Source: an uncultured Phocaeicola sp. (GTDB lineage Bacteria; Bacteroidota; Bacteroidia; Bacteroidales; Bacteroidaceae). From it: a stretch of 22,983 nucleotides of DNA. Shown in pieces: positions 15,885 to 22,983 of the stretch (within the stretch, counting starts at the first letter, position 1; each line of letters begins with the position of its first letter). The stretch is from assembly GCA_948579315.1 (NCBI GenBank), contig CAPAOL010000047.1, forward strand, positions 1 to 22,983. The letters are read 5' to 3'. The translations under genes were made by a program, and so were the position numbers. Below the pieces are notes generated by a model. The model made no database searches. It saw only the letters and a program-made list of their open reading frames with translations, and was not told where the DNA came from.

Positions 15885-16949
15885 TTATCTGACTACTCTT
15901 CCTGAAGTGTTTCCTTGCATTAACTCTTCCACTTCTTCTACTGTTACTTGATTGAAATCTCCATATATGGTATTTTTCAATGCAGATGCGGCAAGGGCGA
16001 ATTCCAATGTTTTTTGGTCATTGTCGGGGTAGGTCAGCAAACCATAAATCATGCCGCCTACAAATGCATCTCCTGCACCCACACGGTCTACTTCATGGAC
16101 AATATCGTAAATGCCGGTATGCCTTAATGTTCCTTTAGAATAAAGTATGGCTGCCAGCAGATTGTGATTGGAAGTGATGGTATTACGCAACTCCAGAAAC
16201 ATTTTCTGGCATCGGGGAGCTTGTTCTGATACTTTTTGACCGAATACTTTGAAACCGGACAAATCTAATGGATATGAGGTGTCTACAGCTTTAAAACCTA
16301 CCGGGGGAATGCCGAAAATTTCTTTGTATTCGGGTTCTGCACCAAAAATGACATCACTATATTGAACAAGGGGGAGCATTACCTCTGATGCGGATTTACC
16401 GTAATTCCATAATTTTTTGCGGAAATTTAAGTCGCATGAGATTGTTAATCCCAGGCGGTCTGCTGTTTGCAGTGCTTCCAGGCAGGCATCTGCTCCTTCC
16501 TGTGACAGGGACGCTGCTATACCCGACCAGTGGAACCAGCCTGCATCGGAAAGAATCTTTTCCCAGTCTATCATGCCGGGACGTAAAGTGGCAAAGGAAG
16601 AGCCTTCACGGTCATATACTACATTGGAGTTACGAAATGCTGCACCGCTTTCCAGAAAGTATAATCCCATGCGTTTCCCACCATAAATAATGCCGTCTGT
16701 ACCTAATCCGTAAGCTTGGAGTGAGTTTACGCAGGCTTGTGCCATTGCATTCTCGGGAAGTCTGGTAACGAATTCTGTGGGGATGCCGAAGTTGACCAGT
16801 GATATGGCTACATTCGCTTCACTTCCTCCATAAGTAGCAATAAACTCGTTTGTTTGGGAAAAGCGCTGGAAATTGGGGGCGGTCAGCCTTAGCATTACTT
16901 CTCCGAATGTAACGACTTTCTTGTTCTGGGTAATAGCTCTTGTATTCAT
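15885..16949 (-). CDS. PfkB family sugar kinase, 2-keto-3-deoxygluconate kinase type
   Basis: This 354-residue kinase should phosphorylate a sugar or sugar acid with ATP in the cytoplasm. The ribokinase/PfkB pattern is complete: FGEVMLRL and YGGSEANVAISLVNFG near the N-terminus for substrate binding, SCDLNFRKKLW around 170, and DRVGAGDAFVGGMIYGLL near 295 with the catalytic aspartate in GAGDA. FGEVMLRLTAP and the length match 2-dehydro-3-deoxygluconokinase (KdgK), which feeds uronate breakdown. The usual partner, KDPG aldolase, is not adjacent; the gene stands alone, convergent to secDF. Its minus-strand upstream region has TATCTTCG (16981-16988), a near match to the -7 element. Fructokinase or another PfkB specificity remains possible, so no symbol is given. 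Confidence 0.85.
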   Translation of the reverse strand: MNTRAITQNKKVVTFGEVMLRLTAPNFQRFSQTNEFIATYGGSEANVAISLVNFGIPTEFVTRLPENAMAQACVNSLQAYGLGTDGIIYGGKRMGLYFLESGAAFRNSNVVYDREGSSFATLRPGMIDWEKILSDAGWFHWSGIAASLSQEGADACLEALQTADRLGLTISCDLNFRKKLWNYGKSASEVMLPLVQYSDVIFGAEPEYKEIFGIPPVGFKAVDTSYPLDLSGFKVFGQKVSEQAPRCQKMFLELRNTITSNHNLLAAILYSKGTLRHTGIYDIVHEVDRVGAGDAFVGGMIYGLLTYPDNDQKTLEFALAASALKNTIYGDFNQVTVEEVEELMQGNTSGRVVR

Positions 16950-17023
16950 AGTATGTTTTTAATCAGTATGTTAATTTGCACGAAGATACGATCAAAATTT
17001 TATATAAGTGCAAGAAATGTATA

Positions 17024-17071
17024 AAAATAGCCTTCTCTATCTTTTCCATATAGAATAGAGAAGGCTATTTT
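17024..17071 (-). terminator. terminator of the threonine dehydrogenase gene
   Basis: AAAATAGCCTTCTCTAT (17024-17040) pairs perfectly with ATAGAGAAGGCTATTTT (17055-17071), a 17-bp stem with a 14-base loop. On the minus strand it lies 20 bases after the dehydrogenase stop and reads into TTTTTATAC. It separates that gene from the sugar kinase downstream. Confidence 0.9.
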
Positions 17072-17091
17072 ATTTATTCAATATTAGTGGT

Positions 17092-18045
17092 TTATTTATT
17101 GAATCGTATTTTTAGTTTGGCAAGCATATCCTGTGTCATGCTGTCTAGATCATATTCCGGTTTCCATCCCCATTCCTCACGGGCACAAGTGTCGTCCAGT
17201 GAGTTCGGCCATGATTCGGCGATAGCTTGACGTAGTGGATCTACTTTGTACTCCATATGGAAGTCGGGCATATACTTCTTTATATTGTTATAAATAATTT
17301 CCGGATCAAAACTCATTGAAGCAATGTTGAACGAATTGCGATGAATTAGTTTGTCGGGATTCGCTTCCATGATTTCAATGGCTGCACGTAAACCGTCAGG
17401 CATATACATCATATCCATGAATGTACCGGCTGCAATAGGACATTCAAATTTTTCACCTTTTACAGCCGAATAATAGATGTCTACAGCATAATCGGTAGTC
17501 CCGCCACCCGGAGGTGTGACATACGAAATTAATCCGGGGAAACGAACGGAGCGGGTATCTACGCCAAAACGGATATGGTAATAATCGCTCAGTAATTCTC
17601 CTGATACTTTTGTAACTCCATACATGGTACGCGGATTACGGATAGTGTCTTGCGGGGTCTTGTCTTTAGGGGTGTTGTTGCCGAAGACACCGATAGAACT
17701 TGGGGTAAATACGGCGCAACCCATTTCGCGTGCTACTTCCAATACGTTGAACAGGCCTCCCATGCCTATTTTCCATGCTAGTTGAGGTTTGGCTTCTGCT
17801 ACAGCCGATAGTAAGGCTGCCAGGTTGTAAATGGTGTCGATGTTGTACTTTGATACAGTTTCGGCAATTTGTTGTTCGTTGGTGATATCTACGATGGCAG
17901 AAGGGCCTGATTCTTTTAATTCCCCTTTAGGCTCAGCACCGGGAATATATCCGGCTACGATATTACCATTGTAAATACTTCTCAATTTCATGGTTAGTTC
18001 CGAACCGATCTGACCGGTGGAGCCGATAATTAATACATTTTTCAT
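17092..18045 (-). CDS. L-threonine 3-dehydrogenase, SDR (epimerase-like) type
   Basis: This 317-residue NAD-dependent enzyme of the extended short-chain dehydrogenase family should oxidise L-threonine to 2-amino-3-ketobutyrate. The nucleotide-binding motif GSTGQIGSEL is at 8-17, NLAALLSAVAE at 74-84, the catalytic serine in TPSSIGVFG (114-122), and the YxxxK pair at Y142 and K146 in MYGVTKVSGE. Later blocks SVRFPGLISY and FMDMMYMPDGLRAA are typical of the UDP-galactose-epimerase-like threonine dehydrogenases, not of the zinc-dependent E. coli Tdh. The strongest support is its neighbour: the divergent gene encodes the next pathway enzyme, 2-amino-3-ketobutyrate CoA ligase. A minus-strand promoter with TATCTTTG is visible upstream. 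A plain sugar epimerase is the alternative, unlikely given context. Confidence 0.9.
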   Translation of the reverse strand: MKNVLIIGSTGQIGSELTMKLRSIYNGNIVAGYIPGAEPKGELKESGPSAIVDITNEQQIAETVSKYNIDTIYNLAALLSAVAEAKPQLAWKIGMGGLFNVLEVAREMGCAVFTPSSIGVFGNNTPKDKTPQDTIRNPRTMYGVTKVSGELLSDYYHIRFGVDTRSVRFPGLISYVTPPGGGTTDYAVDIYYSAVKGEKFECPIAAGTFMDMMYMPDGLRAAIEIMEANPDKLIHRNSFNIASMSFDPEIIYNNIKKYMPDFHMEYKVDPLRQAIAESWPNSLDDTCAREEWGWKPEYDLDSMTQDMLAKLKIRFNK

Positions 18046-18079
18046 AGTTCGCTATTTGCTTTAAGTTTTCTTTTGAAAG

Positions 18080-18113
18080 CAAAGATAGATAGAAAACTGC
18101 ATATTTTATCAAA
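18080..18113 (-). promoter_or_regulatory. promoter of the threonine dehydrogenase gene
   Basis: On the minus strand TTTG (18110-18113) is followed after 22 bases by TATCTTTG (18080-18087), a match to TAnnTTTG ~35 bases before the start codon. Spacing is slightly longer than the usual 19-21. It lies in the 170-base divergent region shared with kbl. Confidence 0.6.
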
Positions 18114-18152
18114 ATTTTCTCTATAATTTAATCGGATATCAAAAAAAAATAA

Positions 18153-18160
18153 GAACTTTG
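18153..18160 (+). promoter_or_regulatory. candidate -7 element of kbl
   Basis: GAACTTTG keeps the TTTG half of the Bacteroides -7 element, and the same 8 bases occur in the better supported korA promoter. No good -33 box is seen. It would give a leader of about 50 bases before kbl. Confidence 0.35.
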
Positions 18161-18215
18161 TCAAGTCAGACTGATTTTTAAACTTAAACTATATACTTAA
18201 TAAAAAAACAAAGCT

Positions 18216-19406
18216 ATGTATGGTAAAATGAAGGAGTTCCTTGCGAAGGAACTGGCTGATATTAAGGCAGCCGGATTGTATAAAAATGAACGTATAATTA
18301 CCACACCTCAGCGTGCGGACATCAAGGTGAATGACGGAGAAGATGTGTTGAACTTTTGTGCCAACAATTATTTAGGTTTGTCAGATAATCAACGCTTGAT
18401 CAATGCTGCCAAAGAGGCGATGGACACACATGGCTTCGGTATGTCTTCCGTACGCTTTATCTGTGGAACTCAGGATTTGCACAAACAGCTGGAAGCTGCC
18501 ATTTCTGATTATTTTAAAACAGAAGATACTATACTTTATGCAGCTTGTTTTGATGCTAACGGTGGTTTGTTCGAACCGCTGTTTACAGAAGAAGACGCTA
18601 TTATTTCAGATGCGTTGAATCATGCATCTATTATAGATGGTGTACGCTTGTGTAAGGCAAAACGCTATCGTTATGCCAATGCTGATATGGCTGACTTGGA
18701 ACGTTGCTTGCAGGAAGCGCAGGCACAGCGTCATCGTATTATTGCTACAGATGGTGTATTCTCGATGGATGGTAATGTGGCTCCATTGGATAAGATTTGT
18801 GAACTGGCGGAAAAGTATGACGCGTTGGTTATGGTGGATGAATCTCATTCGGCCGGTGTAGTAGGTCCTACAGGGCATGGCGTGGCAGAACAGTTTAATG
18901 CATACGGGCGTGTGGATATCTTTACTGGTACATTAGGTAAAGCATTTGGTGGGGCAATGGGAGGATTTACCACCGGTAAGAAAGAAATTATTGATATGTT
19001 GCGCCAGCGTTCCCGTCCTTATTTATTCTCTAATTCTGTAGCTCCTGCCATTATCGGTGCTAGTCTGGAAATGTTTAAGATATTGAAAGAAAGTGATGCT
19101 TTGCATACTAAGCTGATGGATAATGTGAATTATTTCCGTGACAGGATGCTGGCTGCCGGTTTTGACATCAAACCAACTCAGAGCGCGATTTGTGCTGTGA
19201 TGCTTTATGATGCGAAACTGTCTCAGGATTTTGCCGCCAAGATGCAGAAAGAGGGCATATATGTAACCGGTTTCTATTATCCGGTTGTTCCGAAAGGACA
19301 GGCACGTATCCGTGTCCAGTTGTCTGCCGGGCATGAAAAGGCACATTTGGATAAGGCAATTGCTGCATTTATTAAAGTGGGCAAAGAACTTGGGGTGATT
19401 AAATAA
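18216..19406 (+). CDS. kbl: 2-amino-3-ketobutyrate CoA ligase (glycine C-acetyltransferase)
   Basis: This 396-residue PLP enzyme should split 2-amino-3-ketobutyrate with CoA into glycine and acetyl-CoA, the second step of threonine breakdown. It belongs to the alpha-oxoamine synthase family: NFCANNYLGLS (46-56), GFGMSSVRFICGTQDLH (73-89), D208 and H211 in VDESHSAGVVG, and the PLP lysine K242 in TGTLGKAFGGAMGG. Length and motifs match Kbl closely (start MYGKMKEFLAKELADIKAAGLYKNER). Its divergent partner is the threonine dehydrogenase that makes its substrate, an unstable intermediate, so co-regulation from the shared 170-base spacer is likely. Serine palmitoyltransferase and 8-amino-7-oxononanoate synthase are relatives, but sequence and context both favour Kbl. 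Confidence 0.95.
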   Translation: MYGKMKEFLAKELADIKAAGLYKNERIITTPQRADIKVNDGEDVLNFCANNYLGLSDNQRLINAAKEAMDTHGFGMSSVRFICGTQDLHKQLEAAISDYFKTEDTILYAACFDANGGLFEPLFTEEDAIISDALNHASIIDGVRLCKAKRYRYANADMADLERCLQEAQAQRHRIIATDGVFSMDGNVAPLDKICELAEKYDALVMVDESHSAGVVGPTGHGVAEQFNAYGRVDIFTGTLGKAFGGAMGGFTTGKKEIIDMLRQRSRPYLFSNSVAPAIIGASLEMFKILKESDALHTKLMDNVNYFRDRMLAAGFDIKPTQSAICAVMLYDAKLSQDFAAKMQKEGIYVTGFYYPVVPKGQARIRVQLSAGHEKAHLDKAIAAFIKVGKELGVIK

Positions 19407-19432
19407 GCAGATTTGAAAGCTATCCAGTAAAA

Positions 19433-19475
19433 AAAGAGCAGTAAACGGTTGTATAACAATTGTTTACTGCTCTTT
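19433..19475. terminator. shared terminator between kbl and tRNA-Arg
   Basis: AAAGAGCAGTAAAC (19433-19446) pairs perfectly with GTTTACTGCTCTTT (19462-19475); TTGT/ACAA inside the loop can also pair. It is preceded by a run of A and lies 26 bases after the kbl stop. On the minus strand it begins directly after the tRNA 3' end and runs into TTTTTTTACTGG, so it probably ends both convergent transcripts. Confidence 0.88.
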
Positions 19476-19476
19476 G

Positions 19477-19548
19477 TAGCCCCGAGGGGAATCGAACCCC
19501 TATCTAAAGTTTAGGAAACTTCTATTCTATCCGTTGAACTACAAGGCC
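19477..19548 (-). tRNA. tRNA-Arg (anticodon CCU)
   Basis: On the minus strand the 72 bases fold into a standard cloverleaf. The acceptor stem is GGCCTTG with CGGGGCT, including three G-U pairs. The D arm is GTTC/GAAT with an 8-base loop. The anticodon arm is GAAGT/ACTTT with loop TTCCTAA, giving anticodon CCU for AGG codons. The variable loop is 4 bases and the T arm is AGGGG-TTCGATT-CCCCT. The discriminator is A, and CCA is not encoded, since the next bases are CAA. It is transcribed alone from a promoter just upstream and ends at the hairpin shared with kbl. Confidence 0.93.
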
Positions 19549-19560
19549 CCTTTATGGGTA

Positions 19561-19591
19561 CAAAGGTACTTCTTTTTGTTAAAATGGCAAT
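19561..19591 (-). promoter_or_regulatory. promoter of tRNA-Arg
   Basis: On the minus strand TACCTTTG (19561-19568) matches TAnnTTTG, 13 bases before the mature tRNA 5' end. ATTG at 19588-19591 is a weak -33 box at the expected 19-base distance. Confidence 0.6.
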
Positions 19592-19891
19592 ATGAAAGAT
19601 TGAAAAATGTCTTAAGTGGGAAGAAAATAATCCTTTCTTTGTTGTTTTGTTGTTTTTTGTCTGTTTTTTATAATCTAATAATGTTGTTATTCTGCTATAA
19701 ACTTTCATGTTGTTCATAAAACATGGATAAAAATAATAAATTGTAAAAATGAATCGTTTTTGATGCTGTCATAATGATAGGGATTTATGCTTTTAAACAG
19801 GTAATTATCTCTGCTTTTTCTTAGCTTGGAAACAAATAAACCTTTAATTTTGTACATTTTGATATTCAAACGTAGTTTGATAGCGGAATAT

Positions 19892-19922
19892 TTTGTCCTT
19901 TGACAGAACTTTCCGAACTTTG
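19892..19922 (+). promoter_or_regulatory. promoter of korAB
   Basis: TTTG (19892-19895) is followed after 19 bases by GAACTTTG (19915-19922), which keeps the TTTG half of the -7 consensus. It would give a leader of about 30 bases before the korA ATG. Confidence 0.55.
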
Positions 19923-19958
19923 CAAACAGTGAAATTTTGTAACCCTAAATAATAAGTT

Positions 19959-21806
19959 ATGGCAGATGAAATGATAGTCAAGGAGTTGGACCAAGTGGTG
20001 GTCCGTTTCTCAGGCGACTCAGGCGATGGTATGCAGCTGGCCGGAAATATCTTTTCTAATATTTCGGCTACAGTGGGAAATGATATCAGTACATTCCCCG
20101 ATTACCCAGCGGATATACGTGCCCCGCAAGGTTCGTTGACCGGTGTGTCAGGTTTCCAGGTGCATATCGGTGCGGGTAAAGTTTTTACCCCTGGTGACAA
20201 ATGCGACGTGCTGGTCGCAATGAATGCCGCTGCATTGAAAACACAATACAAATTTGCGAAGTCCACAGCTTGTATCATTATTGATACAGATTGTTTTCAG
20301 AAATCAGATCTGGACAAGGCGGCTTTCAAAACAGACAATCCGATTGAAGAAATGGGTATTAAGCAGGATGTAATTGCTGCTCCTATTTCGCAGATGGTGA
20401 AAGATTGTCTGGCAGATACAGGCATGGACAACAAGTCAATGTTGAAATGTCGTAATATGTTTGCTTTGGGATTGGTCTGCTGGTTGTTTAATCGTGACCT
20501 GGCGGTTGCTGAAAATTTCTTGCGCGAGAAATTTGCAAAGAAGCCGCAAATAGCTGAAGCGAATATTAAAGTGATACACGCCGGATATGATTATGGGCAC
20601 AATACGCATGCGTCTGTGGATCATACTTATAAGGTGGAAACTAAGTCTAAAGTACCTGGAAAGTACATGGATATCAGCGGAAACAAGGCTACGGCTTATG
20701 GCTTAATTGCTGCTGCCGAGAAAGCAGGTCTGCGTTTGTTCCTGGGATCTTATCCCATTACTCCGGCAACAGATATCTTGCATGAACTTTCTAAACATAA
20801 ATCATTGGGAGTGACTACGGTTCAATGTGAAGATGAAATTTCAGGTTGCGCTACGGCTATCGGTGCCTCGTTTGCAGGTGCGTTGGCAGCTACTTCTACT
20901 TCGGGACCGGGTGTTTGTCTGAAATCAGAGGCTATGAATCTGGCTGTTATTACAGAATTACCATTGGTGGTTATTAATGTACAGCGCGGCGGTCCTTCTA
21001 CTGGTTTGCCTACTAAGTCTGAGCAAACAGATTTATTGCAGGCTTTGTTTGGCCGTAACGGTGAATCTCCTATGCCGGTCATTGCCGCAGCTTCTCCAAC
21101 TCATTGTTTTGATGCTGCTTATGATGCTTGTAAGATTGCCTTGGAACACATGACCCCGGTGGTGTTGCTGACTGATGGTTTTGTAGCAAATGGTTCCGGT
21201 GCATGGAAGTTGCCTGATCTGGCGAACTATCCGGCTATTAACCCACCCTATGTTACTCCGGAAATGAAGGATAATTATACTCCTTACAAGCGTAACGCCG
21301 AAACAGGTGTCCGTTATTGGGCATTGCCGGGACAGGAAGGTTATATGCATATTTTGGGAGGCTTGGAAAAAGACAGTGATACAGGTGCTATTTCTACCGA
21401 GCCTGAAAACCATAATTTGATGTGCCGTTTGCGTGCCGAGAAGGTTGCTAAAATTCCAGTGCCTGATGTTAAGGTGCAAGGCTGCGTAGAGGATGCAGAT
21501 TTGCTGATAGTAGGTTTCGGTGGAACTTACGGTCATTTATATTCAGCAATGGAGGAAATGAACCATGCGGGCAAGAAGGTTGCTTTGGCACATTTTGTTC
21601 ATTTGAACCCGCTGCCTCACAATACGGCAGAAGTGCTGAAGAAATATAAGAAGGTAGTCGTGGCTGAGCAGAATCTTGGTCAGTTTGCCGGATATCTCCG
21701 TATGAAAGTGGACGGATTTGTTCCTTATCAGTTTAATGAGGTAAAAGGCCAGCCGTTCGTAGTCAGCGAGTTAGTTGATGCTTTCACTGAGATTTTAAAT
21801 AAATAA
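19959..21806 (+). CDS. korA: 2-oxoacid:ferredoxin oxidoreductase, alpha subunit (fused gamma-alpha)
   Basis: This 615-residue subunit works with the next gene product to convert a 2-oxoacid plus CoA to acyl-CoA and CO2, passing electrons to ferredoxin; the likely substrate is 2-oxoglutarate. The N-terminal gamma domain (~10-200) has VRFSGDSGDGMQLAGNIF and FPDYPADIRAPQGSLTGVSG. The alpha domain (~240-450) has GSYPITPATDILHEL (263-277), QCEDEISGCATAIGASFAG (289-307) and STSGPGVCLKSEAMNLAV, with INVQRGGPSTGLPTKSEQ after it. The C-terminal domain begins near 500 with DADLLIVGFGGTYGHLYSA. The fusion of gamma and alpha is typical of the two-subunit KorAB type. korB starts 23 bases downstream. No separate ferredoxin-like delta subunit is encoded between them or just upstream. 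Pyruvate or branched-chain oxoacid specificity is less likely but cannot be ruled out. Confidence 0.92.
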   Translation: MADEMIVKELDQVVVRFSGDSGDGMQLAGNIFSNISATVGNDISTFPDYPADIRAPQGSLTGVSGFQVHIGAGKVFTPGDKCDVLVAMNAAALKTQYKFAKSTACIIIDTDCFQKSDLDKAAFKTDNPIEEMGIKQDVIAAPISQMVKDCLADTGMDNKSMLKCRNMFALGLVCWLFNRDLAVAENFLREKFAKKPQIAEANIKVIHAGYDYGHNTHASVDHTYKVETKSKVPGKYMDISGNKATAYGLIAAAEKAGLRLFLGSYPITPATDILHELSKHKSLGVTTVQCEDEISGCATAIGASFAGALAATSTSGPGVCLKSEAMNLAVITELPLVVINVQRGGPSTGLPTKSEQTDLLQALFGRNGESPMPVIAAASPTHCFDAAYDACKIALEHMTPVVLLTDGFVANGSGAWKLPDLANYPAINPPYVTPEMKDNYTPYKRNAETGVRYWALPGQEGYMHILGGLEKDSDTGAISTEPENHNLMCRLRAEKVAKIPVPDVKVQGCVEDADLLIVGFGGTYGHLYSAMEEMNHAGKKVALAHFVHLNPLPHNTAEVLKKYKKVVVAEQNLGQFAGYLRMKVDGFVPYQFNEVKGQPFVVSELVDAFTEILNK

Positions 21807-21829
21807 TAACCGTAAAGAAAGTAAAGACT

Positions 21830-22834
21830 ATGAACGAATATACAGCAAAAGATTTCAAAAAGGGACAACCTCGCTGGTGTCCGGGTTGCGGTGACCATTT
21901 TTTCTTGGCTTCGCTGCACAAAGCGATGGCTGAATTGGGAGTGGCTCCTCATGATACTGCCGTTATTTCGGGTATCGGATGTTCCAGCCGTCTGCCTTAT
22001 TACATGAATACATATGCCATGCAGACTGTGCACGGTCGTGCGGCTGCTATTTCTACAGGCTGCAAGGTGGCTAATCCGAAGATTACTGTCTGGCAGATTT
22101 CAGGGGATGGTGATGGGCTGGCTATTGGTGGAAATCATTTTATACACGCCGTTCGTCGTAATATCGACTTGAATATGATTTTGTTGAACAACCGTATATA
22201 TGGTTTGACCAAAGGACAGTATTCTCCGACCTCTCCCCGTGGATTTGTTAGCAAATCATCTCCTTACGGCACTGTGGAAGATCCGTTTCATCCGGCTGAA
22301 TTATGTTTTGGTGCGCGTGGGCGTTTCTTTGCCCGTGCGGTAGCTACGGATGGTCCTGGTACAGTGGAGATTCTGAAAGCTGCTGCCAATCATAAAGGTG
22401 CGGCTGTATGTGAAATTCTTCAGAACTGCGTCATTTTTAATGATGGAACACACGAATCAGTATATACGAAAGAAGGTCGTTCAAAGAATGCCATTTATTT
22501 GGAACACGGTAAACCGATGTTGTTTGGGGTAGATAAAGAATACGGGCTGATGCAGGAAGGTTTCGGGCTGAAAGTGGTAAAGATTGGCGAGAATGGTGTG
22601 ACGGAAAAAGACATTTTAGTGCACGATGCTCATTGTATGGATAATACTTTGCAGTTGAAACTGGCATTGATGGAAGGACCGGATTTTCCGGTTGCATTAG
22701 GGGTGATCCGTGATGTGGAAGCGCCTACTTATGATGACGCCGTTAATGCACAGATTGAAGAAGTGGCCGCAAAGAAAAAATATCATAATTTCCAGGAATT
22801 ACTGATGACAAATGATATTTGGGAAGTGAAATAA
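21830..22834 (+). CDS. korB: 2-oxoacid:ferredoxin oxidoreductase, beta subunit
   Basis: This 334-residue subunit carries thiamine pyrophosphate and an iron-sulfur cluster. WCPGCGDHF gives C17 and C20; C51 in GIGCSSRLPYY and C200 in ILQNCVIFND complete a likely four-cysteine [4Fe-4S] site. The TPP/Mg motif is GDGDGLAIGGNHFIHAVRRN (92-111), continued by LNNRIYGLTKGQYSPTS. The sequence pattern, including HGRAAAISTGCKVANP, is that of the 2-oxoglutarate:ferredoxin type. In an anaerobe with an incomplete or reductive-direction citrate cycle the pair links 2-oxoglutarate and succinyl-CoA. It follows korA by 23 bases in the same operon and is followed by two hairpins. Confidence 0.94.
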   Translation: MNEYTAKDFKKGQPRWCPGCGDHFFLASLHKAMAELGVAPHDTAVISGIGCSSRLPYYMNTYAMQTVHGRAAAISTGCKVANPKITVWQISGDGDGLAIGGNHFIHAVRRNIDLNMILLNNRIYGLTKGQYSPTSPRGFVSKSSPYGTVEDPFHPAELCFGARGRFFARAVATDGPGTVEILKAAANHKGAAVCEILQNCVIFNDGTHESVYTKEGRSKNAIYLEHGKPMLFGVDKEYGLMQEGFGLKVVKIGENGVTEKDILVHDAHCMDNTLQLKLALMEGPDFPVALGVIRDVEAPTYDDAVNAQIEEVAAKKKYHNFQELLMTNDIWEVK

Positions 22835-22848
22835 TATTTTCATTTTCC

Positions 22849-22869
22849 CTGTAGGAACCGGATCTACAG
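22849..22869 (+). terminator. small hairpin after korB
   Basis: CTGTAG (22849-22854) pairs with CTACAG (22864-22869) around a 9-base loop, 14 bases after the korB stop. The sequence after it (AGTTGTTCTAAAAATT) has only a weak T-rich tail, so termination here is uncertain. Confidence 0.4.
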
Positions 22870-22885
22870 AGTTGTTCTAAAAATT

Positions 22886-22932
22886 AAATGGTTAGTAATA
22901 GGCAGTGAATAATTGCCGGTTACTAACCATTT
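22886..22932. terminator. long hairpin after korB, possible terminator or repeat element
   Basis: AAATGGTTAGTAA (22886-22898) pairs perfectly with TTACTAACCATTT (22920-22932), and GGCA (22901-22904) with TGCC (22914-22917) inside. A 13-bp stem makes it a strong structure. Its right side runs into ACCCC on the plus strand, not a T run, so it may be an mRNA-stabilising hairpin or a small dispersed intergenic repeat. Confidence 0.5.
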
Positions 22933-22983
22933 ACCCCAATTCGGGATAAAATAGCGATTAGTTGCATGTTAAGACAGATACAT
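22933..22983. other. right edge, no gene seen
   Basis: Fifty-one bases of A/T-rich sequence with no recognisable feature; it may be the upstream region of the next gene. Confidence 0.4.

Larger units (their letters stand above)
19549..19958. other. 410-base spacer with divergent promoters for tRNA-Arg and korA
   Basis: No gene is seen; the sequence is A/T-rich. It holds the tRNA promoter at its left end and the korA promoter at its right. TCAAAC (19866-19871) and GTTTGA (19875-19880) form a short inverted repeat 12 bases before the korA -33 box and could be a regulator site. The ~270 bases between have no structure I can name. Confidence 0.6.

Noticed and set aside
19511..19719. Short open frames across the tRNA-Arg and its upstream region
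   Set aside because: They overlap a tRNA that folds properly and encode low-complexity peptides from A/T-rich sequence.

Overview
The window looks like a chromosomal segment of a gut Bacteroidales bacterium, most likely Bacteroides or Phocaeicola. Four things point that way. Promoter-like elements match the Bacteroides pattern (TTTG, about 19 bases, then TAnnTTTG) rather than a sigma-70 pattern. Clear Shine-Dalgarno sites are scarce. SecD and SecF form one ~1000-residue protein. The left part carries a lipoprotein sulfatase and a secreted family GH2 beta-galactosidase. I see no transposase, integrase, phage gene or CRISPR array. The exact species is inference.

Left part (1-7495, all minus strand). 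After ~390 bases without a clear gene come a serine-type sulfatase lipoprotein, an MnmA-type tRNA 2-thiouridylase, a small RhuM-like gene only 2 bases upstream of mnmA, a 1113-residue GH2 beta-galactosidase, and an HU-type DNA-binding protein with a good Bacteroides promoter. A hairpin terminator sits between HU and the beta-galactosidase.

Middle part (7496-15690, plus strand). A tight run of genes reads: two overlapping rhomboid intramembrane proteases, a three-helix membrane-anchored endonuclease/exonuclease/phosphatase-fold protein, and a peptidyl-dipeptidase lipoprotein of family M3, closed by a strong terminator. An 18-bp perfect palindrome overlaps its likely promoter. The fused secDF gene follows and ends in a very long symmetric terminator. 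Together these genes deal with membrane and envelope proteins: insertion or secretion, intramembrane cleavage and peptide degradation.

Right part (15690-22983). A degenerate 22-base tandem repeat lies between secDF and a convergent PfkB sugar kinase of the KDG-kinase type. Next come divergently transcribed SDR-type L-threonine 3-dehydrogenase and 2-amino-3-ketobutyrate CoA ligase, which together convert threonine to glycine and acetyl-CoA. A tRNA-Arg(CCU) follows on the minus strand. Last are the two subunits of a 2-oxoacid:ferredoxin oxidoreductase, probably 2-oxoglutarate-specific.

Most of the window is conserved housekeeping and metabolism. No clear new defence or mobile system is visible. 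The parts most worth a second look are the rhomboid/phosphodiesterase-fold cluster with its palindrome, the 22-base repeat, and the composite RhuM-like gene coupled to mnmA.
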